From: MAG-120531 sp963934855
Lineage (GTDB): Bacteria; Bacteroidota; Bacteroidia; Flavobacteriales; Flavobacteriaceae
Reading direction: 5' to 3'
NCBI GenBank assembly: GCA_963934855.1
Contig: CAWWAC010000029.1
Coordinates: 1-17,451, forward strand
DNA length: 17,451 nt
A program made the translations under genes and the position numbers. A model generated the notes under the pieces. That model searched no databases. It worked only from the letters and a program-made list of their open reading frames with translations, and was not told where the DNA came from. Every line of letters starts with the position of its first letter. Position 1 is the first letter of the stretch. Below, piece by piece: positions 6,948 through 15,150 of the stretch.

Positions 6948-9401
6948 TTAGTTGCTAATTTTATATACAATTAGGGAGTCCTCATTGTCCTTGGTCAATA
7001 TTTCTAGATTTCCATCTAAATCCATATCTACTAAATCTATGGCTTCACTTCCAAATACAGGAAACTTGTGAATGGGTGTCAGGTTTTCATTAAAGAGATA
7101 GACCTTGTTATTTTGAATATCTGTAATGGAGATATAGATTTTTTTATTGAAATCAAAAATTTTTGGGAGGGTATATACACCAAAATCTAGGACAGCCTTT
7201 TCTCCTTTGCTAAATAATATGTTGTCTTCTAGCACTACTAATTGGTTTTTGTAATGAGTAGTTTTATGAGTGGCATTTACTCTTAGAGATTTTGTTTTTT
7301 CCTTTCCGTCAGGGTCTATTTGAATGAGGTTTCCATTTAAATCTGTAAATGCAAAAGTTCCTTCATACAGCATGATTTCATTATCTGAAAAAGCGTACTC
7401 CTTTTTATTTTTAATTCTGGTTTCACCTGTTCTGCCTAAGAGGTCTATTTGGCCGTTAATTCCCCTTAGAACTATAAAATCAGCTCCCTTTATTTTAAAG
7501 TGTTTGGGAGCTTCTATTAGCTCACTATTGGTTTTGCTAAAAGTAAATCCTTTTACTTTTTCTCCTCTGTTGTCATACATATAGATGTTTTTCCCCTGAG
7601 AAAAAACAAAACGGTATTCTCTTGTACTGTCGTAATCAAAGACTGATAGAGCTCCTAGGGAAGCTCCCTTAAAATTTTGTTTAAAGGGTTTTACTTCTGC
7701 CCCGTTTCTGTCTATAATAAGCCATTGGTCCTCTGTTGTGAATGCGAGTTGTAACCGCCCATTTTTGTAAATATCTACTTGTACTACTTTTCCTTGAATG
7801 GGGCTGTTGAGTTGTTTTTTCCAAAGTAGTTTCCCTTTGTTATCTATAAGGTATAACAGGTGCTTCTGGTCCTGTACTAAAATATCTTGTTCTTTGTTTT
7901 GATGGTTTTCTACCCATTGAAGCGTTTTCCCTAAAGGAGCCTCTAAATTGAAAGTAAATAATGGAGTAACAGAAGTTTCTTTTAATGAAGGAGCAATTTC
8001 TAATATTGCTAAATGTTGGTGAAAAAAACCTTGGTCTGCCACCCACTGAGAAGCAAAGACTTCTAAATGGTCTTTCTTACTGCTACTAGACAATAAAAAC
8101 TGGTAAGGTTCAATTGCTTTGAAGGGGCTTTTATGAGACTCATAAAATAATAAACTAGAATTCTCTGCAAGTGTTTCCTTTGATTTTATGTATGCATGGT
8201 TGTTGGCTAGAGTTGTCTTGGTATTCATATTTCCAATTACGGTTTGAATATCTGAAAGGCTAGAGCCCACCACAAAACTTTGGTCTATTAGACACCCAAA
8301 GTTGGCTTGGACTTTGTCTATCAGGGGAGAAAAAATGTCACTAATAATTTCACCCGTATTCATTTGGTATATTGAGGTTCCTTGGTAGGTGACAACAGCT
8401 CTTTTTTGCTTCATTAAAAAGGCTTCTGTATTTTGAGTGTCACTTAAATGTATGATGCCTATATAATTTTTGTTTAGCCTAAATTGAGACACTTCTACAG
8501 CTTGCTTAAAAAGCGTATCCATTGGCTCAGATCTGTTGAGATATTTTCTTTGTTGAATTTCAAAATCTTCATAATTTGAAAGGTTGTATGCCCACATTTT
8601 GTCTGCGCTATCCGGAATATATTCTGGACTTTTTAAATAGGAGGGGCTGCTGTCTTTAAATAAATTTAAAAAATAGGGAAGGCTATCATTTTGAGAATTA
8701 AACCCATGAAAGTCTATTTTTTTGTTTTCATAACTAGTATTTAAAACCCCCCATTTTCCAAAGTGTTTTTCAGAGAAAGGAATAAAGTTATTAGTAGCTA
8801 GCCAACTGTTTTGGTCTAGAGAAAAATAGAGGGCCTCTTCCTTAGAAACTCTAAATAACGCCAGCAATTCTTTTGAATATTTTTTAATATCCCAAGATCT
8901 AATGGCATTTTCTATCATGAGTTTGGAAGAGCTGTACAGTACTTCTTGGTTAATTTGCGTGCTGTACAGTAAAAATTCTTTATCGGCTGAATTTGAAAGG
9001 CCATTTTCTAGGGCATAAGAAACAATAGTATTAGACTCATAAGCACTAGTAGCTCTAAAAAAGGTATTTTTAAGGGTAACAGCGTCTTTTTGACTTACAA
9101 AGAGAAAATCTATTTGATTTTTGCCAATCTCACGCAAGCTTATAATAGCGGGGTCTACAGATGAAATATTTAAAAGACTTTGATATAGTACTTCGCTATT
9201 TTTAAAAGAGGCCTTTGATATGAAATTTTGGAAAGCAGAATTGTTTTTCAAGTTATTTTTTAAAAAACTAAAATTTTCTGTTCTAATAATAAAGCTTGCC
9301 TGCTCTGGAACATGAACGAGTAAAGGAAATTCTTTTAGAATGGTGGGTTTGTTACAAGCGCTAATGAACAAGGTCAAAAGTCCAAAAAAGTAAGATTTCA
9401 T
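6948..9401 (-). CDS. Large unnamed lipoprotein with propeller-like C-terminal half
   Basis: I do not recognise a named family for this 817-residue protein. Residues 1-16 are a lipoprotein signal peptide with lipobox ISAC; C16 would be lipidated. The following residues (NKPT) are not acidic, unlike SusD in this window, so a periplasm-facing position is more likely than the cell surface. Residues about 25-470 form a mixed alpha/beta region with distant resemblance to DUF3352-type proteins (opening VPEQASFIIR); that resemblance is weak. From about 475 there are repeated strand-rich units: LYLIDNKGKLLWKK, then WLIIDRNG, IYMYDNRGEK and LIQIDPDGKEK. The last unit has a DxDxDG calcium-loop motif at D792, D794, D796 and G797. 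This resembles a PQQ-like or FG-GAP beta-propeller. The start is 37 bases after the rnhB stop on the same strand, and a -7-type box lies in that gap. Confidence 0.8.
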   Translation of the reverse strand: MKSYFFGLLTLFISACNKPTILKEFPLLVHVPEQASFIIRTENFSFLKNNLKNNSAFQNFISKASFKNSEVLYQSLLNISSVDPAIISLREIGKNQIDFLFVSQKDAVTLKNTFFRATSAYESNTIVSYALENGLSNSADKEFLLYSTQINQEVLYSSSKLMIENAIRSWDIKKYSKELLALFRVSKEEALYFSLDQNSWLATNNFIPFSEKHFGKWGVLNTSYENKKIDFHGFNSQNDSLPYFLNLFKDSSPSYLKSPEYIPDSADKMWAYNLSNYEDFEIQQRKYLNRSEPMDTLFKQAVEVSQFRLNKNYIGIIHLSDTQNTEAFLMKQKRAVVTYQGTSIYQMNTGEIISDIFSPLIDKVQANFGCLIDQSFVVGSSLSDIQTVIGNMNTKTTLANNHAYIKSKETLAENSSLLFYESHKSPFKAIEPYQFLLSSSSKKDHLEVFASQWVADQGFFHQHLAILEIAPSLKETSVTPLFTFNLEAPLGKTLQWVENHQNKEQDILVQDQKHLLYLIDNKGKLLWKKQLNSPIQGKVVQVDIYKNGRLQLAFTTEDQWLIIDRNGAEVKPFKQNFKGASLGALSVFDYDSTREYRFVFSQGKNIYMYDNRGEKVKGFTFSKTNSELIEAPKHFKIKGADFIVLRGINGQIDLLGRTGETRIKNKKEYAFSDNEIMLYEGTFAFTDLNGNLIQIDPDGKEKTKSLRVNATHKTTHYKNQLVVLEDNILFSKGEKAVLDFGVYTLPKIFDFNKKIYISITDIQNNKVYLFNENLTPIHKFPVFGSEAIDLVDMDLDGNLEILTKDNEDSLIVYKISN

Positions 9402-9427
9402 TGGGTGTGTTTTCTAAAGCATTCAAT

Positions 9428-9435
9428 CAAAGGTA
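9428..9435 (-). promoter_or_regulatory. Candidate -7 box (TACCTTTG) of the lipoprotein gene
   Basis: On the minus strand these bases read TACCTTTG, an exact TAnnTTTG match, ending 26 bases before the start of the 817-codon gene. The expected leader would be about 20 bases. No clear -33 TTG is visible at the right distance. The identical octamer lies ahead of the porin gene at 15122-15129. It overlaps the intergenic gap after rnhB, so the lipoprotein gene may have its own promoter as well as rnhB read-through. Confidence 0.4.
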
Positions 9436-9438
9436 GTA

Positions 9439-10035
9439 TTAAAAGCCTAAACTTTGCATTGGGTTTAACAGTCTAAATGTTTTTCTATGGTAGGGACTTG
9501 GACCATAGGAAACAATTCCTAATCTGTGTTTTTTTGTAGGGTATCCTTTGTTTTGGTTCCAACTGTATTGAGGATATTCTTCATGTAGGGTTTCCATAAA
9601 CAGATCTCTTTCTGTTTTAGCTAAAATGGAAGCTGCAGCAATACTGCTGTAAATCCCATCTCCTTTAATAATAGTGCGGTAAGGAATGTCTAAATAAGGT
9701 TTAAACCTATTCCCATCTACAATGATAAATTCTGGACGGATTGTAAGTGTCTCTATGCATTTGTGCATGGCCATTATAGAAGCATTTAAAATATTAATTT
9801 CATCTATGACCATATGGCTAATATGAGCTACAGCATATGCCAACGCCTCTTGTTTTATGATAGGAGCAAGTAAGGCCCGTTGTTTTTTATTTAACTGTTT
9901 TGAGTCATTTAAAAGAGGGTGTTTAAAGTGAGGTGGCAGTATGACAGCTGCCGCTGTAACTGGGCCTGCCAAACATCCTCTACCGGCCTCATCTGTGCCG
10001 GCAACCACTAATTCGGTATCGTAATCACTAAGCAT
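9439..10035 (-). CDS. rnhB: Ribonuclease HII
   Basis: RNase HII cuts the RNA strand of RNA/DNA hybrids and 5' of single ribonucleotides misincorporated in DNA, using divalent metal, in the cytoplasm. The 198-residue product is of standard length. It carries the complete DEDD metal site: D15 and E16 in GTDEAGRG, D107 in IIVDGNR, and D126 in KGDGIYSSIAAASILAKTER. The GRG substrate-binding motif is at 18-20. The C-terminal GYPTKKHRLGI and GPSPYHRKTF segments are typical of the family. The gene is divergent from susC across 225 bases and is followed after 37 bases by the large lipoprotein gene, so the two probably share a transcript. Nothing is truncated. Confidence 0.97.
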   Translation of the reverse strand: MLSDYDTELVVAGTDEAGRGCLAGPVTAAAVILPPHFKHPLLNDSKQLNKKQRALLAPIIKQEALAYAVAHISHMVIDEINILNASIMAMHKCIETLTIRPEFIIVDGNRFKPYLDIPYRTIIKGDGIYSSIAAASILAKTERDLFMETLHEEYPQYSWNQNKGYPTKKHRLGIVSYGPSPYHRKTFRLLNPMQSLGF

Positions 10036-10043
10036 TTAAAGTG

Positions 10044-10066
10044 TTTAATATTACATTAATATTAAA
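10044..10066. repeat. AT-only inverted repeat between rnhB and susC
   Basis: A perfect 9-bp inverted repeat (arms 10044-10052 and 10058-10066, loop ACATT) lies just upstream of the rnhB start. It contains only A and T in the arms. It may be an operator or simply chance in a very AT-rich gap. Confidence 0.35.
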
Positions 10067-10101
10067 ATATTAACAAATAAATTTTTTTATTTAAACTATT
10101 C

Positions 10102-10116
10102 ATCATTTTTAATGAT
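10102..10116. repeat. Inverted repeat ATCATT-TTT-AATGAT upstream of susC
   Basis: The arms at 10102-10107 and 10111-10116 are perfect complements around a TTT centre. A further short pair, TTATT at 10116-10120 and AATAA at 10128-10132, follows directly. They sit about 85-100 bases upstream of the candidate susC -7 box, a plausible place for an activator or repressor. No regulator gene lies next to the pair, so the role is unproven. Confidence 0.35.
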
Positions 10117-10198
10117 TATTAATACTGAATAATAGCCATTTTATTAATTTATGATAAAAATGCTGTTAAAGTGACTAAAACACTAATTTTCGGCATGT

Positions 10199-10206
10199 TA
10201 AATTTG
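10199..10206 (+). promoter_or_regulatory. Candidate -7 box of susC-susD (TAAATTTG)
   Basis: TAAATTTG matches TAnnTTTG exactly and lies 54 bases before the susC ATG, giving a predicted leader of about 48 bases. No good TTG is found 19-23 bases upstream, so the promoter may depend on an activator or an alternative sigma factor. Confidence 0.45.
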
Positions 10207-10247
10207 CGTTAACAATAAATTTTAATCATTTTTGCGATCAATTAACT

Positions 10248-10257
10248 AAAAAAAAAA
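10248..10257 (+). promoter_or_regulatory. A-tract translation leader of susC
   Basis: Ten consecutive A residues end three bases before the susC ATG and no Shine-Dalgarno sequence is present. Unstructured A-rich leaders are typical of well-translated genes in Bacteroidetes, and this tract supports the chosen start. Confidence 0.5.
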
Positions 10258-10260
10258 TCA

Positions 10261-13200
10261 ATGAAATTAAATTTAACACAGCTTTTAACATCTTTTATGA
10301 TGTTATTGTTTGTCTTTTCTTTCGCTCAAGAAAAGACAGTTTCAGGAAAAGTGACGGATCAAAACGGTGCTCCCTTACCAGGGGTCTCTGTATTGGTGGT
10401 AGGTACTACAACAGGTGCCCAGTCAGATTTTGACGGTTTGTATAGTATATCTGTTGCGCAAGGGGCTACTTTGCGTTTTAGCTACATAGGACAAAAAACC
10501 CAAGATGTAGTGGTAGGATCTTCTAACACTGTAAATGTTCAATTAGCAGAAGATGCCCAGGCATTGGAAGAGGTAATTGTAACAGGATTTGGTAACGTAT
10601 CTAAAAATTCCTTCGCTGGTTCTGCAAAGGTAGTTTCTGGAGAAAACATTTCTAACAAGTCATTCACCAACGTATCTCAAGCTTTGGCAGGAGAAGCGGC
10701 AGGTGTGGCTGTATTTAATACTTCTGGACAGCCAGGTAGTACTTCAACAATACGTATTCGTGGTTTTGGATCTGTAAACGGTTCTCAAGATCCATTATAT
10801 ATTGTAGATGACGCTCCTTTTGAAGGTTCTTTAAATGATATTAACCCAAATGACATTAAATCTGTAACCGTATTGAAAGATGCTTCTGCCACTTCTTTAT
10901 ATGGTGCAAGAGGTGCTAATGGGGTAATTGTTATTACTACTAAAAGAGGTAGAGATACAGGAAATGCTATCAATGTATCTGTGAAAAGAGGAACAAACTT
11001 CCAAGGAATTGGAAGATATGAGACTATTAAATCTCCAGAAGAGTATATTGGGATTAACTGGCAGGCAACGCGTCAAAGAGGTTTAATAGAAAATGGCGGA
11101 GACAATGCAGCTGCTATTGCATTTGCCAATGCGAACTTATTTGAAAATGATGACAACACTTTCTCAGGATCAGATATTTCTTCTGTATATAATATGTGGA
11201 ATGTGTCAGGTTCAGGTGCGCAAGGAGTTTCTGAGTTAATTGATCCAGCAACTGGAATGGTTAGATCTGGAGTTTCTAGAAGATACAATCCTGAAAAATG
11301 GGAAGATTTTGCTTTTCAAAATTCTAACAGAACTGAGGCAAATTTAACTATCTCTAACTTTAGTGATAATTCATCTTTGTATACCTCAGTAGGTTTTATT
11401 GATGACATAGGATACGCTTCTAACACAGACTACAAAAGGTTAAACGCTCGTGTGGCCGCTACCAATACCTTTGGTGATTTTATAGACATGAACACTTCAT
11501 TAAACTACACACAAAGTGAAACTAATAACAATGGAACTGGTGCATCTTCTTCTTCACAATTTTGGTGGATAGATAACCTTCCTACCATTTATCCTCTTTA
11601 CACTAGAACTGCAGCGGGTCAGAAAATAGAAGATCCAATATACGGTGGGTTCTTATTTGACTACGGTCTTGAAGACGGTCGTGGATTCGGTTTTGCCACC
11701 AATGGGGTAGCAGATTCTCAAATCAACATCAGTAATAGTAAAGGAAACTCTGTAAACTTCAATAACGACACTAAAATTACTTTAGCAGAAGGATTGAAAT
11801 TTGAGAACAACTTCGCTTACCAGTATTTTATGAGTGATGCTACTTCTCTAAACGAACCATTTTATTCTCCAGCAAAAGGAGATGGGGGTAGAATTAACAG
11901 AAGCCGTGGAGAAACTAAAAACTATACCATTAGAACTGGATTGAGATACAACAAGTCTTATAAAGACATGAATTTGTCTGCATTTGTTTCTCACGTAGCC
12001 ACTGCTTATGAGTTTAACTACCTAGAAGCTGAGCGTTCAAAATTAGTGACGCCTTTTGGGACTGATATTGCCAATGGGGTTATTAATAATCCTTCTGATG
12101 GATATACAGACAATGAAAGAACAGAATCTTACATTGCTAATGTAACAACAGATTTTAAAAACAAATATTTCTTAAATGCTACTTATAACAGAGATGCATC
12201 TTCAAGATTTATAAATACCAAATGGGGAAATTTCTATTCAGTTGGTGCTGCTTGGATATTGACTCAAGAAGACTTTATGTCTGGGGTAGATTTTGTAGAC
12301 TTCTTAAAAGTAAAAGCTTCTTACGGAGTGTTAGGACAATCTGCTGGAGTAGGATTTTATCCAGGCTACAACCTGTATTCTGTGAATAACCTAAATAATA
12401 ATATTTCATTGGCATTTACAACAAAAGGAAATAAAGACCTTACTTGGGAGAGTTCAAACCAATTTAACACAGGGGTTGAATTTGAATTGGGTGGTTTTGT
12501 AGAGGGCTCTATAGAAATTTATACTAAGAAAACAACAAATATGTTCTTTCCTAGAAACGTAGGTCCATCTGTAGGATATTCATCTATTCAAGTAAACGAT
12601 GGTGAATTGTTGAATTCTGGTCTAGAATTCGATTTTGACTTTAGCTTGGTAAAGAGCAGTAAATTCTCATTAAACTTAGGAGTTATTGGTGAGAGTTTTA
12701 AAAACGAGTTATTGGCTTTGCCAATTGATCCAGCCACTGGAGAGCAACAAAAGTTCAATGATGGTACATTTGCTAGAGAAATCGGTCGTTCTTTATACGA
12801 CTGGTATATGCCAGTGTATGTTGGAGTAAATACAGAAACTGGAGCAGCTCAATGGGAGCGTAACTTTGACGACAAGAACAGCAACGGCACTTTTGACGAC
12901 GGAGATACGACCATTACTTCTTTAACCTCTTACTTAAATGACAATCCTTCTGCTAATGTAGCACAGGAATTGACAGAAGTGTATGCTGAAGCGACTGATA
13001 AATTCATTAATAAGACGGCTATTCCAGACCTTAGAGGAGCCATTAGATTAAACGCTCAATTTGGCGACTTTTCATTGAGCACTTTGTTTAACTACCAATT
13101 GGGTGGTTGGGCATATGACTCTGCTTACGCTAACTTAATGGACAATGATTTAAATGGTACAAATAACTTCCATGTAGACATTAGAGACCGTTGGCAAGCG

Positions 13201-13512
13201 CCTGGAGATGTGACTAATATCCCAAGACAAGATGTTCGTAAGCAGATTCAGCAAAGCGCTACTTCTACTAGATTCTTAACAAAATCTGATTACATAGCTT
13301 TAAACAATATTAGAATTGGTTATAATGTGCCTAAGTCTTTGACATCTAAAATTGGACTTAAAAAAGCAGATGTATTTGTAACTGGAGATAATTTATGGTT
13401 TATGTCTGAGAGACAAGGATTTAATCCTTCTACGGCCATTACTGGAGGTACTAGTATTTACACGTACAATCCATTATCTACCATTGTATTAGGTGTTAAC
13501 ATAAACTTATAA
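10261..13512 (+). CDS. SusC/RagA-family TonB-dependent outer-membrane transporter
   Basis: This is the barrel half of a SusCD importer, which takes up oligosaccharides, peptides or other nutrients across the outer membrane using TonB energy. In the 1083 residues, a signal peptide ends near A22. A carboxypeptidase-regulatory-like beta-sandwich covers about 25-97 (TVSGKVTDQNGAPLPGVSV). The TonB box is EEVIVTGFG at 103-111. The plug covers about 115-230, with RIRGFGS at 165-171 and ASATSLYGARGANGVIVITT at 208-227. The barrel ends in LGVNINL. No STN domain precedes the sandwich, so FecR-type sigma signalling through this protein is unlikely. D871-D882 forms an EF-hand-like calcium loop. Arginine codons are almost only AGA and CGT, pointing to high expression. 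susD follows with a one-base overlap. The substrate cannot be read from sequence. Confidence 0.96.
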   Translation: MKLNLTQLLTSFMMLLFVFSFAQEKTVSGKVTDQNGAPLPGVSVLVVGTTTGAQSDFDGLYSISVAQGATLRFSYIGQKTQDVVVGSSNTVNVQLAEDAQALEEVIVTGFGNVSKNSFAGSAKVVSGENISNKSFTNVSQALAGEAAGVAVFNTSGQPGSTSTIRIRGFGSVNGSQDPLYIVDDAPFEGSLNDINPNDIKSVTVLKDASATSLYGARGANGVIVITTKRGRDTGNAINVSVKRGTNFQGIGRYETIKSPEEYIGINWQATRQRGLIENGGDNAAAIAFANANLFENDDNTFSGSDISSVYNMWNVSGSGAQGVSELIDPATGMVRSGVSRRYNPEKWEDFAFQNSNRTEANLTISNFSDNSSLYTSVGFIDDIGYASNTDYKRLNARVAATNTFGDFIDMNTSLNYTQSETNNNGTGASSSSQFWWIDNLPTIYPLYTRTAAGQKIEDPIYGGFLFDYGLEDGRGFGFATNGVADSQINISNSKGNSVNFNNDTKITLAEGLKFENNFAYQYFMSDATSLNEPFYSPAKGDGGRINRSRGETKNYTIRTGLRYNKSYKDMNLSAFVSHVATAYEFNYLEAERSKLVTPFGTDIANGVINNPSDGYTDNERTESYIANVTTDFKNKYFLNATYNRDASSRFINTKWGNFYSVGAAWILTQEDFMSGVDFVDFLKVKASYGVLGQSAGVGFYPGYNLYSVNNLNNNISLAFTTKGNKDLTWESSNQFNTGVEFELGGFVEGSIEIYTKKTTNMFFPRNVGPSVGYSSIQVNDGELLNSGLEFDFDFSLVKSSKFSLNLGVIGESFKNELLALPIDPATGEQQKFNDGTFAREIGRSLYDWYMPVYVGVNTETGAAQWERNFDDKNSNGTFDDGDTTITSLTSYLNDNPSANVAQELTEVYAEATDKFINKTAIPDLRGAIRLNAQFGDFSLSTLFNYQLGGWAYDSAYANLMDNDLNGTNNFHVDIRDRWQAPGDVTNIPRQDVRKQIQQSATSTRFLTKSDYIALNNIRIGYNVPKSLTSKIGLKKADVFVTGDNLWFMSERQGFNPSTAITGGTSIYTYNPLSTIVLGVNINL

Positions 13513-15032
13513 TGATCATGAAAAAAATTAAAATAATAGCATTAGCAGGGGTCTTTGTTTCACTTATCGCATGTGAGAAAGACTTTCTGGAGACATTCCC
13601 AACAAATGTGTTGTCTCAGGAGCAAGTGAATGAAGCCGCTGAGGTAAATCCTAGTGTTGGAAAAGGAACACTTTTAGGGATTTACGAGAATTTGTACCGT
13701 AGGGGTAGTGGAGGAACTGATAATCAGGAAGATTTTGGTATCACTACGCAGTACATTCAATTGGATATGTTGTCTGCAGATATGGCGCATTTAGGAAAGA
13801 GTTATAACCGTCAAACGGCTATCTCTGAACTAACTGCAACCCAAGATCCAGACAGTGAATATAACTACAGACCATGGAGGTTCTTATACAGAGTTATTAA
13901 CCTGTCTAATTTGGTAATTGATGGTGCTGGTGGTAATGACGTTGTACCAGATTCTCAAGTAGCAAGACACACTTTAGGACAAGCGAAAGCGCTTAGAGGT
14001 TATGCTTACTTTTTCCTAGCCCATGTATTTGTGAATGATATTACAGATATGAGTAAGGCAGTATTGCCTATTTATAAAAGTGCAGAAGATTTAGACCAGC
14101 CAAAAAGCTCTTTGAAAGATGTCTTTGACCTAGTACTCAGTGATTTGACTGCTGCCGAGACTTTATTAGAAGGTTTTGTAAGAACAGATAAGATTGAAAT
14201 TAACCAAGACGTAGTAAGAGGCTTATTAGCCAAAACTTATGGGGCACTCAATAACTGGCCTAAAACAGAGGAGTATGCTGCTAAAGTAGTTACCTCAGGG
14301 ACCTACCCAATAATGACTGCAGATGAAGTGGCTTTATTGCCAGGTGAAAGTGGAGCTGTGGGTGGTTTTAATGATATTAATTCAATCCCAGGAGTGATGT
14401 GGGGTATTGATATTACACCAGCAGGACAGGGTTTAGCATCTCTTTTCTCATGGTGGGGTTTCATGGACTACTACAGCTATTCTTATGCTGCAGTAGGAAA
14501 TAGAAAAGGAATGGATTCTGGTCTTTATGCAAACTTCAAAGCAGACGACATTAGAAAGAAACAGTTTAACTCTATTTTAATGCCAACGGGAAAATTTTAC
14601 TACAAAGGGGCACATACAAATAATTTTAGACCTTTCTCTGGGCCTCAGTCTAACATTGACTCTGATTCTCACTATATGAGAATAGCTGAAATGTATCTTT
14701 TACATGCAGAGGCTGCCGCAGAAAACGGTAACGATGCTGCCGCTAGAACTAGTTTAAAGGCTTTATTGGACTTAAGAATTGATGACAGTTCTTATATAAA
14801 CGCTTTGTCTGGTAAAGCATTGGCAGAAGAAGCTGCTTTGCAGGCACGTTTAGAGTTGTTTGCAGAAGGACAGTCTTACTTTATTATGAAGAGAAGACGT
14901 GAGACTAGAAAAAGAGGTGCTAACTGGTTGGACAATGCTGGAGAGTCTTTTTCACATACAGACGAGCGTTTGACTTATGAGATTCCGCAGGCTGAAATCA
15001 CATTTAATCCAAACTTAACTGAGCAGAACTAA
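13512..15032 (+). CDS. SusD/RagB-family nutrient-binding outer-membrane lipoprotein
   Basis: This surface lipoprotein acts as the lid of the SusCD importer, capturing substrate and closing over the SusC barrel. The 506-residue product has a lipoprotein signal ending SLIAC (C21). Charged residues EKD follow, compatible with export to the surface. The body shows the helical-repeat SusD architecture: LGQAKALRGYAYFFLAHVF at about 156-174, typical of the TPR-like core, HYMRIAEMYLLHAEAAAENG, and a terminal IPQAEITFNPNLTEQN. The start given overlaps the susC stop (TAATG, shared base 13512), which suggests coupled translation. The in-frame ATG at 13518, giving MKKIKIIALAG, is an equally good or better start. 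It is followed by a strong terminator, so susC-susD is a two-gene unit. Confidence 0.95.
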   Translation: MIMKKIKIIALAGVFVSLIACEKDFLETFPTNVLSQEQVNEAAEVNPSVGKGTLLGIYENLYRRGSGGTDNQEDFGITTQYIQLDMLSADMAHLGKSYNRQTAISELTATQDPDSEYNYRPWRFLYRVINLSNLVIDGAGGNDVVPDSQVARHTLGQAKALRGYAYFFLAHVFVNDITDMSKAVLPIYKSAEDLDQPKSSLKDVFDLVLSDLTAAETLLEGFVRTDKIEINQDVVRGLLAKTYGALNNWPKTEEYAAKVVTSGTYPIMTADEVALLPGESGAVGGFNDINSIPGVMWGIDITPAGQGLASLFSWWGFMDYYSYSYAAVGNRKGMDSGLYANFKADDIRKKQFNSILMPTGKFYYKGAHTNNFRPFSGPQSNIDSDSHYMRIAEMYLLHAEAAAENGNDAAARTSLKALLDLRIDDSSYINALSGKALAEEAALQARLELFAEGQSYFIMKRRRETRKRGANWLDNAGESFSHTDERLTYEIPQAEITFNPNLTEQN

Positions 15033-15052
15033 GTTTCTATCACATGCTATAT

Positions 15053-15085
15053 AAAACGGCCCCCATTTGGGGGTCGTTTTTTTTT
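15053..15085 (+). terminator. Rho-independent terminator of susC-susD
   Basis: The arms ACGGCCCCC (15056-15064) and GGGGGTCGT (15069-15077) form a 9-bp stem with one G-T pair and an ATTT loop. Nine T residues follow at 15077-15085. It lies 21 bases past the susD stop and separates the pair from the porin gene. The A-rich left flank (15053-15056) pairs with the first Ts. Confidence 0.92.
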
Positions 15086-15104
15086 AGCTTTATTTTACCA
15101 ATCA

Positions 15105-15112
15105 TATTTTTG
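15105..15112 (+). promoter_or_regulatory. Alternative -7 box of the porin gene (TATTTTTG)
   Basis: TATTTTTG fits TAnnTTTG and lies 38 bases before the porin ATG. It competes with the better-placed TACCTTTG 17 bases downstream. Only one of the two is likely to be used, and I cannot decide which by eye. Confidence 0.3.
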
Positions 15113-15121
15113 CAAAACCAT

Positions 15122-15129
15122 TACCTTTG
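15122..15129 (+). promoter_or_regulatory. Candidate -7 box of the porin gene (TACCTTTG)
   Basis: TACCTTTG is an exact TAnnTTTG match, 21 bases before the porin ATG, and lies after the susCD terminator. It would give the porin gene its own transcript with a leader of about 15 bases. The same octamer precedes the lipoprotein gene on the other strand. Confidence 0.42.
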
Positions 15130-15150
15130 CCCCTTTAATAAGCGTTTTTA

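Noticed and set aside
7840..8046. 68-codon minus-strand ORF inside the lipoprotein gene
   Set aside because: It is an alternate frame of the intact 817-codon gene, with no domain or start signal of its own.
10785..11288. Two minus-strand ORFs (62 and 71 codons) inside susC
   Set aside because: They are antisense to the plug and early barrel of an intact SusC, with no features of their own.
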